From positions 1 through 35,452 of the IMG/VR virus record IMGVR_UViG_3300025141_000351: 35,452 nt of DNA, one strand, 5' to 3'. Position 1 is the first letter of the stretch. Each line of letters opens with the position of its first letter. The notes below the pieces were generated by a model. The model saw nothing but the letters and a program-made list of their open reading frames with translations. It was not told the DNA's origin and made no database searches. Of the stretch, positions 23,926 through 33,733 are shown one piece after another. Source of the stretch: a virus. A program made the translations under genes and the position numbers.

Positions 23926-26247
23926 TTATTCCACCCGAAACTTGAACAACTCTTTCTGTTCAACATATTCATTATTTGTCTTATAAATAAATTTAATCCC
24001 ATACATGTAGTCTTTTTGTAACATGGACATATCTAAATCAAAATAATTTCCTTGGGAATCATATGATAATAAAGTTTCTGATGTGCTTCCCGTGCCGAAT
24101 CCAATTACTTCATAATCATCCGCAACTCTTGTTATTTTATAATAAGCATCCTCAATTACTGTATTATTAGCAGTTGTTGACGCCTTCGTATAAATAGTTG
24201 GATTCCAATCTTTGTCGCGGACGTAAAGCCTGAAGCGAGCTTCTTCATTAGTAGAATAAGCTGACTTTAAATTTGTAATCTTCGTTACATATAAAGGCCT
24301 CGGATTATAATTTGATGCCGAGTGTGTCTTAACAGTAACTGCTGACCCAGTATGATAATTGACTGTGGCAAACGAATATGAGCCGCCACCAGTGCCACTG
24401 GACTGCGTATGCCAAACCGGATAAATTGTAGTAGCAGAAGCTGTATAAACAAAGGATGCCGTATATATGCCCGTACTATGTAAGCCCCCAGTAATGGCCG
24501 TGTCTCCGGTTGCTGTTACTACGCTTCCGCTCAAACTTGATGCCGGCAGAGGTGCTGCACCATAACCCAAGCTTGATGTGTGTATTCCCAATAGAATTGT
24601 GCTGCCTGACAGTGAACTAATGTTTGTAAGTTTTCCCTTATAATAATTATAAAGATAAAAGGTGTTAATATTTCCTTCGTCCGGTGCCAAAGAACTGCTA
24701 GCATAGAAATTAGCTGAATCATCTTTTAACGCAGAGTCCCACCTAGCCTCAAGGATTGGTCGCTTAAAGAAGAATTCACTTCCTCTGCCGAAAAACTTTT
24801 TGGTGTAATAGCTGCGAGTTGCAGTTTCATGAGAGCCTGTTAAATATAAGCCAACGCCGTAATTGGCGCGGCCGGTCGAGGTGTTGTTATAGTTTTTAAT
24901 CCACTCCTCAACCAAATATGTAATATCAACCTCTAAATCTTCTGTGCCCTCTGAGAAGTACTGAGTGTAATTCATAAACGAGCTTGTCTGATAAGTGCCG
25001 CCTGCGTCAGCCCAATACAGATCTGTGGTTGTACAAGTGCCGGGAGTGTCTGTGGAAAAAGAGCCGGCGGCAAGACTTGTTCCAGTGCCCGGATGTTTGG
25101 CGGTAGAGCCGCCGTGATCTTGAATTGTTGTAGTGGTGTCTATCATGTTGATGTCGACACCGGACGTTTCAAATCTCCACCAAGCAACTAAATCTGTTGC
25201 GGTCGACTTGTAAACCGTGTGAAACCTCAAATCTTCTGGGCAGCCACTATTATAAAGCTCTGTTACTTCTGCCTGAGTTAATTCTTTTTTCCAAACAGAG
25301 ATTTCATCTAACAAACCATCATGATAATTATTACTTCCATTGTTCCACTTGCCAATCCAAACTGGCTGTGCTGTATTTTGCATAGCAGTATAACCCGCTG
25401 CGTCCGAAGTGCTACTAACAGTAACTGATTCGCCGTCTTTATAAAATTTAACACCCGCCGATGAATCGGTGCCGTCATATGTAACAACCAAATGATACCA
25501 CGTTGCCGTAGTAACTGTGCCCGCTGCAGTAGTGGCGCTATTTGATTTATCCTCATCTTCATCATATGTTTCAAAATGAAGGTGGCCATCGGCTTGGACG
25601 ACGAACGCCCACTCTCGTAATGTGCTACCTTGGTCATATTTGCTTAAAATGGGAGAGCCGTTTGTTAGATTGTCCGCTTTAATCCACGCGCTAATTGAAA
25701 AAGCTGAATCTTCATCGCCGTTTGTTGCGGTAGTTGCATCTGAAAATGTAAAGTCGTCATGAACCGCGACTGTAACAAAATCCGGATCAGAGCTGACTAA
25801 ATTGAGAGATCCCTGACTTACCGACCCAGTTGTTCTAGCATTCCACGTTGCGCCATAACCGCTATTCCCCAAGCCGGGATCGGTATAGCCGTTCATGTCA
25901 AGGCCATAACCCTCGTCCCATGACTGTGATACGGCTGCTGCAACCATTGTATACCCTCTGGGCAGCGTTTCAGAATGTTCAGCGTTAAATGTTCTTAGAA
26001 CCCAGTTAACGCTGCCAGAAGCCGGAATCTTGCCATTTGTTCTATCTGTATTAATATCTGGAATGTCAAACTCTAACAAGGCCCTAGAAGCTTCGCTAGA
26101 AGTCTTAGAGGCTTGAGCATATATACTAAAAACTTCTAATACGTCTGCGGCACCCATGTTGGAGTCTGAGCCGCGCTTTGAAAGGCCGGCCTTATAAGCA
26201 TTCGTTATAGTTGTGTCTTTATTCGCAATATATCTTTTAACACCCAT
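23926..26247 (-). CDS. Tail protein with LamG lectin-like domain (773 aa)
   Basis: Presumed tail-fibre or baseplate protein with a sugar-binding fold. The N-terminal ~130 residues (MGVKRYIANKDTTITNAY, SRALLEFDIP) resemble DNRLRE/CBM-like beta domains found on phage and secreted proteins. Residues about 180-330 form a well-preserved LamG_3/concanavalin-type jelly roll: FSISAWIKADN, TWYHLVVTYDGT, VKFYKDGE and GLLDEISVWKKELTQAEV. The C-terminal half is beta-rich, including EEARFRLYVRDKDWNP. No catalytic residues are evident. The ATG shares a base with the gp6 stop (TAATG), tying its synthesis to the wedge protein, and its own stop abuts the 1710-aa gene. The fold is firm; the ligand and virion position are inference. 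Confidence 0.82.
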   Translation of the reverse strand: MGVKRYIANKDTTITNAYKAGLSKRGSDSNMGAADVLEVFSIYAQASKTSSEASRALLEFDIPDINTDRTNGKIPASGSVNWVLRTFNAEHSETLPRGYTMVAAAVSQSWDEGYGLDMNGYTDPGLGNSGYGATWNARTTGSVSQGSLNLVSSDPDFVTVAVHDDFTFSDATTATNGDEDSAFSISAWIKADNLTNGSPILSKYDQGSTLREWAFVVQADGHLHFETYDEDEDKSNSATTAAGTVTTATWYHLVVTYDGTDSSAGVKFYKDGESVTVSSTSDAAGYTAMQNTAQPVWIGKWNNGSNNYHDGLLDEISVWKKELTQAEVTELYNSGCPEDLRFHTVYKSTATDLVAWWRFETSGVDINMIDTTTTIQDHGGSTAKHPGTGTSLAAGSFSTDTPGTCTTTDLYWADAGGTYQTSSFMNYTQYFSEGTEDLEVDITYLVEEWIKNYNNTSTGRANYGVGLYLTGSHETATRSYYTKKFFGRGSEFFFKRPILEARWDSALKDDSANFYASSSLAPDEGNINTFYLYNYYKGKLTNISSLSGSTILLGIHTSSLGYGAAPLPASSLSGSVVTATGDTAITGGLHSTGIYTASFVYTASATTIYPVWHTQSSGTGGGSYSFATVNYHTGSAVTVKTHSASNYNPRPLYVTKITNLKSAYSTNEEARFRLYVRDKDWNPTIYTKASTTANNTVIEDAYYKITRVADDYEVIGFGTGSTSETLLSYDSQGNYFDLDMSMLQKDYMYGIKFIYKTNNEYVEQKELFKFRVE

Positions 26248-28040
26248 TATACTATCACCCCAACAATATCTTGATCTGGGAATCTCAACTCAAGAATCAT
26301 ATCTTCAGGCACCATAATAAATCTCCCATCGCCTGTTATGTTTTTTTCAATATCATAGTTTACAGAGCTATAGCTCGTGCCAGTCCTTCTAACAATATTT
26401 ACAGTTTTAACGTCAATAACTTCTGGTAAATCATTCAATATTCTATACACATCTGAAATATAAAAAGGTACCCCAAAGAAAAACTTTTCTTTATATTCTT
26501 CTTTGAGTGCCTCAATTGATACAGACAAAATTTCTGAAGGTTCCTTATCTAATACGCCCACCAACTCAAATTCAATACCAAAATTAACAATCCTTCCATC
26601 TAAAACATCAATTGTGTCGTTTATCATTCTATGTTGATTGAGCCAAATCTTAAGATTTTTCTTAAGTGTAGAAGACGCCAAACTCAAATTTCTAGAAGAG
26701 TCCTCAGAAACCACGTATAAGTTTAAATTTCTTTTAAAAGAGTCTTTATCCTGCAAAATATTCGCTCTTTTGATCGCGCCGAATTTGCCGGGCATCCTGT
26801 ATATCATACTTAAATAATCTTGTTTTGTGACTGCGCGATTTTGTGAAGCATACGCATCAATTGCTCGCATTCGGATCTCTTCTGGTGTCATAGCAGCGAT
26901 TTGGCCGGTAACCGGCTCATCATTATAAACAGAAATTGAATCGCGGATCGAGCTTTGATTCGCCGAACTAACATTGCTCACTGTATAGGAGAGAACCGGC
27001 GAACTGATTCCGTTTATGCTGCCAATTGGTAGATTTACATCTTCTGCTGTTTGTCTACGACAAATGACTGTGAGCGTGCCATCTGGAGGTACTACGCCAA
27101 ACTTCTCGGTTGATAACATAATGTTAGGATCAAATGATTCATCTTTATAATAATTTTTTGCATATTGCTTAAGGGCGGCCGTCGCTGGATCTGGAAATTT
27201 TTCTTCTTGTAGGGTGGTCTCCGAACCATAACCAAACTGCAAGATTGTTTCGCCGGCGATCGTATGTTCCACAACAAAGCGCCGAGGGCTATGCATCTCT
27301 CTCAAAACATATGGTGCGTTTTCTTTGTCGCTATTTTTTCTATTCCTTATGGCTTTAAAAATAACATTTTGGGATAAATAATCAACTTCGTGGTATTCGT
27401 GTCCTTCCGAATCAATCACTGAAATAATCTCTGAGACTTTTTCAGTATCCAACGCCACCTTCATAAATTTTTGGTATGCGCCAATTTCTACAAATTCAGT
27501 CTCTAAAGCGCCGGAAAATACTTCCCCATATGCCTTAAAAACATAGCTTATTGGCTGACCATTGGCGTCTACTTCCGCGCACTTTATTTGTACATCATCT
27601 CTTGAAAAATCAATATCTTCACTCAGCACAAACGAAGCGCCGTTTCTTGCAGTCAAAGTTGAGCCGGCGTGTAATATAGGAATTAGATCTTCGTCAGGCG
27701 CCGCAGTGCCACTAGCAGCCGGGACAGTTACATAAAAGGTGCATATACAGGTTGATGAGGCTGAGCCGGGATATTTAAAGCCCATTTGCTTCGCCAATCT
27801 TAAAATATTCTGCGTTTCAATTGCTGAATCTAGAAAAGATTCATTTGCTTGGTAATCAACATAAAATGAAAGAACGTCTCCAACGTGAGCAACCATATCA
27901 AAAAGCAAAGATCCGAACGAAGCCTCATTAAAATCTTTATATGTTTCCGGATAATAAACTTTTGCATAATTTACTAGATCGTCTTTTATGCTAGCAAAGT
28001 CGCGGCTTGTATATCTAATCGGTGGTGTCTTTTTGGCCAT
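26247..28040 (-). CDS. Baseplate wedge protein, gp6-like (baseplate J family, 597 aa)
   Basis: Structural subunit of the baseplate wedge, related to T4 gp6 and Mu/P2 gpJ-type proteins, which form the inner ring around the tail hub. Visible hallmarks are the N-terminus IRYTSRDFASIKDDL, the segment SFGSLLFDMVAHVGDVLSFY followed by YQANESFLDSAI, and the core of the baseplate J fold near residues 390-425 (NRAVTKQDYLSMIYRMPGKF, GAIKRA). The C-terminus (PFYISDVYRILNDLPEVIDV) also fits. Length is slightly below T4 gp6 (660). It follows the gp25-like gene by eleven bases, the conserved order in contractile-tail systems. AGGA overlaps the gp25 stop and serves the ATG at 28040. High confidence from motifs and context together. 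Confidence 0.93.
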   Translation of the reverse strand: MAKKTPPIRYTSRDFASIKDDLVNYAKVYYPETYKDFNEASFGSLLFDMVAHVGDVLSFYVDYQANESFLDSAIETQNILRLAKQMGFKYPGSASSTCICTFYVTVPAASGTAAPDEDLIPILHAGSTLTARNGASFVLSEDIDFSRDDVQIKCAEVDANGQPISYVFKAYGEVFSGALETEFVEIGAYQKFMKVALDTEKVSEIISVIDSEGHEYHEVDYLSQNVIFKAIRNRKNSDKENAPYVLREMHSPRRFVVEHTIAGETILQFGYGSETTLQEEKFPDPATAALKQYAKNYYKDESFDPNIMLSTEKFGVVPPDGTLTVICRRQTAEDVNLPIGSINGISSPVLSYTVSNVSSANQSSIRDSISVYNDEPVTGQIAAMTPEEIRMRAIDAYASQNRAVTKQDYLSMIYRMPGKFGAIKRANILQDKDSFKRNLNLYVVSEDSSRNLSLASSTLKKNLKIWLNQHRMINDTIDVLDGRIVNFGIEFELVGVLDKEPSEILSVSIEALKEEYKEKFFFGVPFYISDVYRILNDLPEVIDVKTVNIVRRTGTSYSSVNYDIEKNITGDGRFIMVPEDMILELRFPDQDIVGVIV

Positions 28041-28051
28041 TGTTTGAATTC

Positions 28052-28432
28052 CTACGTATTAATTAGTTCTAATGATAGTTGATCTGGTGTTGATAGTGGT
28101 CCTATAAAATATTGAATTGCTACCTTTAAAGTGTATGTGTCTTCGATAAAACTAATATCAACGTTCATTAAATCTATAAATGGTAAATATCTGCTTGTTT
28201 GTTGTGCTACTCTTTCATGAATAGCCGAAATTGTTTCTTCAGTTAAGCTTTCAAAAAGAAATCGATGCAAGCCCACTCCAAAATTTGGATCCATGATTCT
28301 TTCGCCCGGGTTAGTTAAAATTAAATTTTTAAAATTTTGCTTAACCGTTTCTTTTAATGTTTTAGTTAATTGATACGGGCCATCTTCCTTATTATATTGA
28401 AGCGGTAATTTAACAGATATTCCAGTTGACAT
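28052..28432 (-). CDS. Baseplate wedge protein, GPW/gp25-like (126 aa)
   Basis: A small wedge protein of the GPW/gp25 family, related to T4 gp25 and to TssE of type VI secretion; it links the baseplate inner ring to the sheath start. The family signature is clear at residues 40-62 (TNPGERIMDPNFGVGLHRFL), including the conserved Pro-Gly-Glu-Arg. The N-terminus with an LxxTLKETVKQN-type helix and the C-terminal strand TLKVAIQYF fit as well. Its length matches T4 gp25 (132). The family was long called lysozyme-like, but no lysozyme activity is implied. It starts after a 51-base AT-rich spacer, with only a weak GAG-type ribosome site, and is followed by gp6. Confidence 0.95.
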   Translation of the reverse strand: MSTGISVKLPLQYNKEDGPYQLTKTLKETVKQNFKNLILTNPGERIMDPNFGVGLHRFLFESLTEETISAIHERVAQQTSRYLPFIDLMNVDISFIEDTYTLKVAIQYFIGPLSTPDQLSLELINT

Positions 28433-28483
28433 TATTTTATTTTCTCACTCTATTAATTAATTAGTAATTAAAGCTTATTTTAT

Positions 28484-30376
28484 TCAACTAAGAAAATCAG
28501 TCTCGCATTTTTCTGGTGGCGGCGCTGGTGTTGTGGGCGCGGCGGCCATTGCTGGCTCAACCCAGCCGGCGCCATGTATAGTGTTTGCCAAGGCTGCATC
28601 TATCTCATTTTCCGGGTGGAGTATGTTGGTCCATTTAAATGCTCCGGGGGCGTTTTGCCAAAAGAAAGTTTTGTCTCTGGAGGGCCCGCCAGTTGGGGTT
28701 TGAAGATATCCGTGATCTCTATTGAGGCCTTCGATGTCTTGTTCTCTGGCCGGCAAGGTCCACTGCATGCTGTCGCCCTTGCCCTCGCCGAAGCTAATGC
28801 TATAGTCGATGTTGGTGTCCAAAAACTTTATAAAAGTTCCCGGGACTGTCGTTAAATATCTATTAAAGATGTGCGACACTGCATTAAATGTCATCTCGTG
28901 GGCTGATGTGGCCGATGTGTCGATGCCCCTATGAGATTTGCTCACAGGTTCCCACAAATTATAAGGCTTTTGTTGATGTGCGAAAGCAGTCCGATCCCAT
29001 CTGCCTTCCGGTTCGTGGCCGCCGACGAATGGGCGCTTCATGGCGTCGTTACGGCGGCGCGCATACAAATGGAAAGAACTTAAAGGATCTATATTGTTCT
29101 GAGCATCAGAAATGTGATTATAATAATATTTTGTATCTTTGCCTTTCTTCTTTAGGGGGATACCATCTTTCGGCCACATCACACCAAACTTCTTCAAGCT
29201 TTTAGGATCTGAAGATCTGCCCCTTGTAAGTGCATAAAAAAGAGCTTCTGGAGTTAATGTTTCGGCGGTCGAATCACTGTTATAAAATGCCGGCGAAAGC
29301 TCCAAAACCTTTTTTTCATGAAATTGATCTGATTTTAGCCCTTTGTGCGGAATATTACCCTGACCCAGACTAAGTGCAAAATCAGCAATTTTGGTTGGAT
29401 GCCAACCAGCACCATTATTCTTTGATTTTTTTGACCAAGAAGTCAAATATTTCACGCTAGTTAAGTCCTTAATAGGATAGAGGCGCCGCTTGGCTTCTTC
29501 CTCGGGCCCCGTCGCAGCCCAGTCGTACTGCGTGTGATCGCCCCAAAGAACTAAGTCCGGAAATGCATGTGTAAAATAGTTTTGCACGGCGGTGCGGTGG
29601 CCCGTCGTTAACGCGTCGTGTGTTGGGGGGGCTGATAATTGCGGAGCAAATCGTATAAAACTCATTGGTAAATAATTTTGATATCCCAACTTATTGGCAA
29701 ATGGATATACGCCTATCTTCGTATTCTTTACGCCGCCGTCTATACTGTCGGCGATTTTGACAGAATAATGGCGCGTCGACCACAACAAGCTTTGCTCCGA
29801 CTTCAGTTGCCAAGCTGTGAAGTATACGCAATTATCAATAATTTGATCATATCCGCCATAAATTTCCCCCTTTGCTTCTAACTTTTCCCACAAATCGTGT
29901 ATTGGCTTTGTGGCATCTGCCCAAAGCTTATTCCATATTTTTATAAGATATTTTTCTCCTTCAGTCTCTAGTGTCTTGGCATATGCGCTGGATAAGATGG
30001 CAATGTCTTTAAGTGATTTATTGCTGGATTGATCTTTTTCATCTTTAAAATAAATTTTGCCGACACAAACAGCCGCCATAAGATAATAATACCATGGTGT
30101 TGTATTATAAAAATATTCTGTCCAGTTTTTTCTTTCATCTTCTTGGCAGCCGAACCTTGTTCCGTTACTACACAACCCCTCTTTATCAAGCTTCAATTCT
30201 CTTCTAAACTCAATAAATAAAGTGTCTCTTAGGCCATGGCCGCCGTCTTTGCCCCAGACCTCAAGCGGCAGCAGCAATTGAGGCAAAAACTTAAGTTCTC
30301 TGAACAGGAAGACGCGCATGCGCTCATTAATAAGAATGTGCATCATTGTTTTTGTATATCCGGATTTAACTTTCAT
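28484..30376 (-). CDS. Hypothetical protein, baseplate-region (630 aa)
   Basis: I do not recognise this protein. It is aromatic-rich (many Trp, Tyr and His), for example NTTPWYYYLMAA near the N-terminus, YFTAWQLKSEQSLLWSTRHY in the first half and WDRTAFAHQQKPYNLWEP in the second. It ends with a Pro/Ala-rich tail (PAMAAAPTTPAPPPEKCE). No membrane segment, signal peptide or known enzyme motif is seen. The N-terminus contains helical, Met/Leu-rich sequence (MMHILINERMRVFLFREL). A GAGG site eight bases before the ATG at 30376 supports the start. It lies between the 1108-aa protein and gp25, so a baseplate or hub-proximal role is likely by context only. Confidence 0.68.
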   Translation of the reverse strand: MKVKSGYTKTMMHILINERMRVFLFRELKFLPQLLLPLEVWGKDGGHGLRDTLFIEFRRELKLDKEGLCSNGTRFGCQEDERKNWTEYFYNTTPWYYYLMAAVCVGKIYFKDEKDQSSNKSLKDIAILSSAYAKTLETEGEKYLIKIWNKLWADATKPIHDLWEKLEAKGEIYGGYDQIIDNCVYFTAWQLKSEQSLLWSTRHYSVKIADSIDGGVKNTKIGVYPFANKLGYQNYLPMSFIRFAPQLSAPPTHDALTTGHRTAVQNYFTHAFPDLVLWGDHTQYDWAATGPEEEAKRRLYPIKDLTSVKYLTSWSKKSKNNGAGWHPTKIADFALSLGQGNIPHKGLKSDQFHEKKVLELSPAFYNSDSTAETLTPEALFYALTRGRSSDPKSLKKFGVMWPKDGIPLKKKGKDTKYYYNHISDAQNNIDPLSSFHLYARRRNDAMKRPFVGGHEPEGRWDRTAFAHQQKPYNLWEPVSKSHRGIDTSATSAHEMTFNAVSHIFNRYLTTVPGTFIKFLDTNIDYSISFGEGKGDSMQWTLPAREQDIEGLNRDHGYLQTPTGGPSRDKTFFWQNAPGAFKWTNILHPENEIDAALANTIHGAGWVEPAMAAAPTTPAPPPEKCETDFLS

Positions 30377-30392
30377 TTTATATGCCTCTTAT

Positions 30393-33300
30393 TTATTTGC
30401 CTGGCGGCGCGGGTGGACCAATAAATGCGCCGACGCATATATTGCCGGTACATTTGTTGGGATAACACTCGGGATCGATTTTACAGGGCGCGCCCAAAGG
30501 TTTAATAGCTCGACACTTACCGTTCGCGCAAAACCAATTGCTGTTGCCGGCATCCGCTGTGCAATCAGAATCATTCCAACAATCAGTCGCCATAGTTTTT
30601 GCAAGCTCTTCGATTGGTGCATATGTAGCTTCTGGCTTGGTTTCTTCATTAATTTTATTAATCTTTAAAGCCGCTTTTTGCAGCTTATTCATAAGCCCTA
30701 TGAACTCTGTATCATCCACCTCTGAATTATCCTCGTATAGTTTAGTTAATTTTTTGATTTCTTTTTTGCCATAACGAGATATCATTTTTTCTGGTGATAC
30801 TTGTTTGTGCCAATAGTCGTTCTTGCTCCATTCGTTGCGATGGAAGCCAAATGCGCCGTCAGTAAAGAAATTTATTTCTTCTTCAGGTGGTGCGTTTAGT
30901 CTTGTATCGAACTCTTCGCCCGGATTATTTCCTTTATAATATTTTGGCTCTAAAAACGGCAAAAACCCTTGCAAGAAGGCCTTTCTTAAACGAGTCATAT
31001 AAAAGGGATCTGGTATGCCTAAGCCGGTAATGGGATCTTTGGCAGTGATGTTCTGGCGGTGCACAAGGGAACATAGAAGTATGTTGTTCTTTGCGCCGGC
31101 GGCATTGCCTGTTTTTTCTATCTCTTTGAGTGCGGTTTTGGTTTTGGCCGGCTTCGAAGGGCCGGTCCAGGCCGCACCATCGAGGTTCCAGTGTTTCCAA
31201 TTAAACGTTGGATCTGTTGCATCTTTAGCCACCAAATACGGTACATGATACTCTTCGGGATTCCCTGTTTTATATGAATTTTCTATCTTCTTTAGTGGTC
31301 GAAATTTCCAAAAATCTGAACTCAACTTATTTGATGTTGTTTTTATAAAGGGATTATCTTTTTCATTGTTATTTATTGGCTTCCCTTCGTTGGCATGCCC
31401 GGGCCCATATTTTATTCCGTTGATGGGCCCCAGGCCAATGGTTTTTGAGCCGGGCAAACCGGATTCGGCCTTGTCGAGCCGAAAATAGCCGCCATCCAAT
31501 TGGGAATAGTGAATTATTCCAAAAAACCAAAGCTTCTTCTTTGTATTAAATATATAAAACGTACCGTCCACATCTTGGTACCATATGTGGTTATGTTTTT
31601 CAAGTGCCTCTTGGGCATGCCGCCCTTTACAATAGTAAGTTTTTCCTTCGATACCATACGCCCAGCCGCTGGGCTGGCCATAACGGCGGTTGTCGCCGCG
31701 AAGACTTATTTGACTAATTTGTAAATCGCCTGGGCCATACCCAGACACTTTTTTGCCTTCCTTAATAGGTATACAAGAGCGGCGCTGTGATTGCCAGCCG
31801 CGTGTGCTAAACTTCGGATCGATCCACTTTTTTATATACTCTTTGCCATGTTGCTGCATAAATCCGTGGCCGGGTTCATAAACCATAAGAAGAGGCTGGT
31901 GGTGCGCGGGGTCGAACGATTCTTCATAAAAGTCAGCCGGGTGGCCGGATCTATGAACGCTTAAAAAATGGTGCGTGTTCAGATAGCCTCTCTCAATAGT
32001 TCTCGGAGGACCGTGCTCGTCCTTTGAGCCTTGAAAGCGATAATCATATATGTGTCTTAAAAATCTCCACTTGCTAACGTCTGGATTACCTCTCTTGAGA
32101 TATGGTTCTTTTTCTGATCTATTTTCTAATAAAATAAACTCTTTAATTCGCATTTCCAGAAGACCTACGTGCTTCCCCATACCACTCCTAACCGCAGGAC
32201 CAGCCATGGTGCTGGTTAATTTGGCTAAGTCAATCTTTTCTAAAATATTAAAATCGGGATCCAGTAGATCACACATATTGTTAATTGCGTCTAGCGTGTT
32301 CTTGGTTACACTATCTCTAATTTCACAAACTTCCGGAGGGCACTGTTGCGGTGCAGAGTCGTTTGTAAATGAAAGCATGTCAATGTAGCTGCCTAAAAAC
32401 TGCCAAAATTGTAAAATTCCATTTTCAGATTCTAAATTTAAATCTTTTGCGCTGGCAAGATCTTTAAAGTTTGTTAACACAGTACAGGTTGCATCACCCA
32501 TAAACAACATAATAATATCTCGTTGTTTTATCTTTTCATTCTGATATACCGCTGTCAAGTATTGCCTAATGTGGGTAGTGGCCTCTTCTTTTGTTATAGA
32601 CGTTGAAACATACTTACGAAGCCATGCCTCTTCAAAGGCCGCATGCGCAAGGTATTTTAAGGGGTCGACTTTCTGTAGCTCTGGGCCGTTTAATGTTTTA
32701 TCTCCCAAAAATGTTCCAACTTCAAGCTTTGCGGGATCATAATCCACCAAGCCCTCAAGCCAAGCATTTTCCGACATATATATGCCCTCAGCAACAAAAT
32801 TTAATGTAGCTTCAATAAGAAGGCAAAAAACAACACAAACAGCCTCGACTATCATCGTCTCTATAAGCCTCATCATACAATCTTCGAAACTTGTACAAGG
32901 TAATTTGAAATAAGGTAATGGTGGAATTTTTAAACTATTCTCTAAACCGGACGGGCTCATAAGATCAACTTCTTTCTTAGTAAGCAGTTGCTCTAGTTGA
33001 CCTCCGCACTTAATCTGCTCAACTAATGTGGCCTGACCGACCTTTACATCTGCTAAGCCGGCGCCCATTTCTCCCAACATTGCAGTTAATATTTTCATCA
33101 AATAATACTGTACGGGGACTATATTTATAAGCCGGTCGACTTTGGGCGTTACACATTCATTAATGCTGCTCGGACTTGATAAAGCTGCAATTAGGTCAAA
33201 TATATCTGCAGCCACCCCAAATGGTCCTTCGCCGTAACCGCCCTCTTTGCACGTACCCATTACTTCCGGTATTTGCTCACCCTTTTCATTTTTTCTTGCC

Positions 33301-33719
33301 TCTTCGTACCCAGAGCAAGCCGATATGCCATGAAGTTCAAAACTTTTACATTCATAAGAACTTTTGCAATCTTCGCCGGCATCCTCGCCGACGAGCTTTA
33401 AAGCCTTTTTTGATATAGGGGGCCAGCACGTTTGCATACCCTGTGAAAGAAGCTTCTCAAAATCCGGCGAATCGTCATCACCAGCTTTACTATTATCTTC
33501 AGGATCGTTAATCTTAGCCAGTTGTGTCTTACACATTTCCTCTGCATTTGAGCCGGCTTGACGCGCAATCATTGAACTCATAGAGTTCAATATATTCGAA
33601 GCCGCAGTTAGCCCCATTACCGAATAACGGCCAACGGTGGTAATTTTCTCAACTGCCGAATCAGCAGATGCAAATGCTTCAGCTTTTTTCTTTTCAGCTT
33701 TTTCTGCCGGGTCTGTCAT
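30393..33719 (-). CDS. Large baseplate-region protein with C-terminal 8-Cys module (1108 aa)
   Basis: Function unknown. The N-terminal ~110 residues are Ala/Lys-rich and helical, followed by a Cys-bearing loop (DCKSSYECKS, about 117-126). Residues 284-312 form a strongly hydrophobic stretch (IVEAVCVVFCLLIEATLNFV) that could be a buried helix or a membrane-active segment. The middle is aromatic-rich (HIWYQDVDGTFYIFNTKKKL), in the style of the 630-aa neighbour. Residues 1046-1097 hold eight cysteines with spacings of 5, 10, 4, 9, 5, 4 and 4, like a two-lobed secreted knot, followed by a Pro-rich end. A TAGGAA site 12 bases upstream serves the ATG at 33719. A tail-tip or hub role is plausible, since it precedes gp25-gp6, but is inferred from order alone. 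Confidence 0.7.
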   Translation of the reverse strand: MTDPAEKAEKKKAEAFASADSAVEKITTVGRYSVMGLTAASNILNSMSSMIARQAGSNAEEMCKTQLAKINDPEDNSKAGDDDSPDFEKLLSQGMQTCWPPISKKALKLVGEDAGEDCKSSYECKSFELHGISACSGYEEARKNEKGEQIPEVMGTCKEGGYGEGPFGVAADIFDLIAALSSPSSINECVTPKVDRLINIVPVQYYLMKILTAMLGEMGAGLADVKVGQATLVEQIKCGGQLEQLLTKKEVDLMSPSGLENSLKIPPLPYFKLPCTSFEDCMMRLIETMIVEAVCVVFCLLIEATLNFVAEGIYMSENAWLEGLVDYDPAKLEVGTFLGDKTLNGPELQKVDPLKYLAHAAFEEAWLRKYVSTSITKEEATTHIRQYLTAVYQNEKIKQRDIIMLFMGDATCTVLTNFKDLASAKDLNLESENGILQFWQFLGSYIDMLSFTNDSAPQQCPPEVCEIRDSVTKNTLDAINNMCDLLDPDFNILEKIDLAKLTSTMAGPAVRSGMGKHVGLLEMRIKEFILLENRSEKEPYLKRGNPDVSKWRFLRHIYDYRFQGSKDEHGPPRTIERGYLNTHHFLSVHRSGHPADFYEESFDPAHHQPLLMVYEPGHGFMQQHGKEYIKKWIDPKFSTRGWQSQRRSCIPIKEGKKVSGYGPGDLQISQISLRGDNRRYGQPSGWAYGIEGKTYYCKGRHAQEALEKHNHIWYQDVDGTFYIFNTKKKLWFFGIIHYSQLDGGYFRLDKAESGLPGSKTIGLGPINGIKYGPGHANEGKPINNNEKDNPFIKTTSNKLSSDFWKFRPLKKIENSYKTGNPEEYHVPYLVAKDATDPTFNWKHWNLDGAAWTGPSKPAKTKTALKEIEKTGNAAGAKNNILLCSLVHRQNITAKDPITGLGIPDPFYMTRLRKAFLQGFLPFLEPKYYKGNNPGEEFDTRLNAPPEEEINFFTDGAFGFHRNEWSKNDYWHKQVSPEKMISRYGKKEIKKLTKLYEDNSEVDDTEFIGLMNKLQKAALKINKINEETKPEATYAPIEELAKTMATDCWNDSDCTADAGNSNWFCANGKCRAIKPLGAPCKIDPECYPNKCTGNICVGAFIGPPAPPGK

Positions 33720-33733
33720 GTTGTGAATCGTTC

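Noticed and set aside
28052-28432. Calling the gp25-like protein a lysozyme
   Set aside because: The family name is historical; the sequence shows the structural wedge signature and no catalytic residues of a muramidase.
28433-28483. TTAATTACTAATTAATTAA repeats in the spacer before the gp25-like gene
   Set aside because: Low-complexity AT sequence in a 51-base gap; no promoter elements or hairpin beyond chance are evident.
33122-33129. TATAAATA-like T4 late promoter match on the minus strand (another near 3743)
   Set aside because: Both fall inside coding sequence away from gene starts, and such 8-mers are expected by chance in AT-rich DNA.
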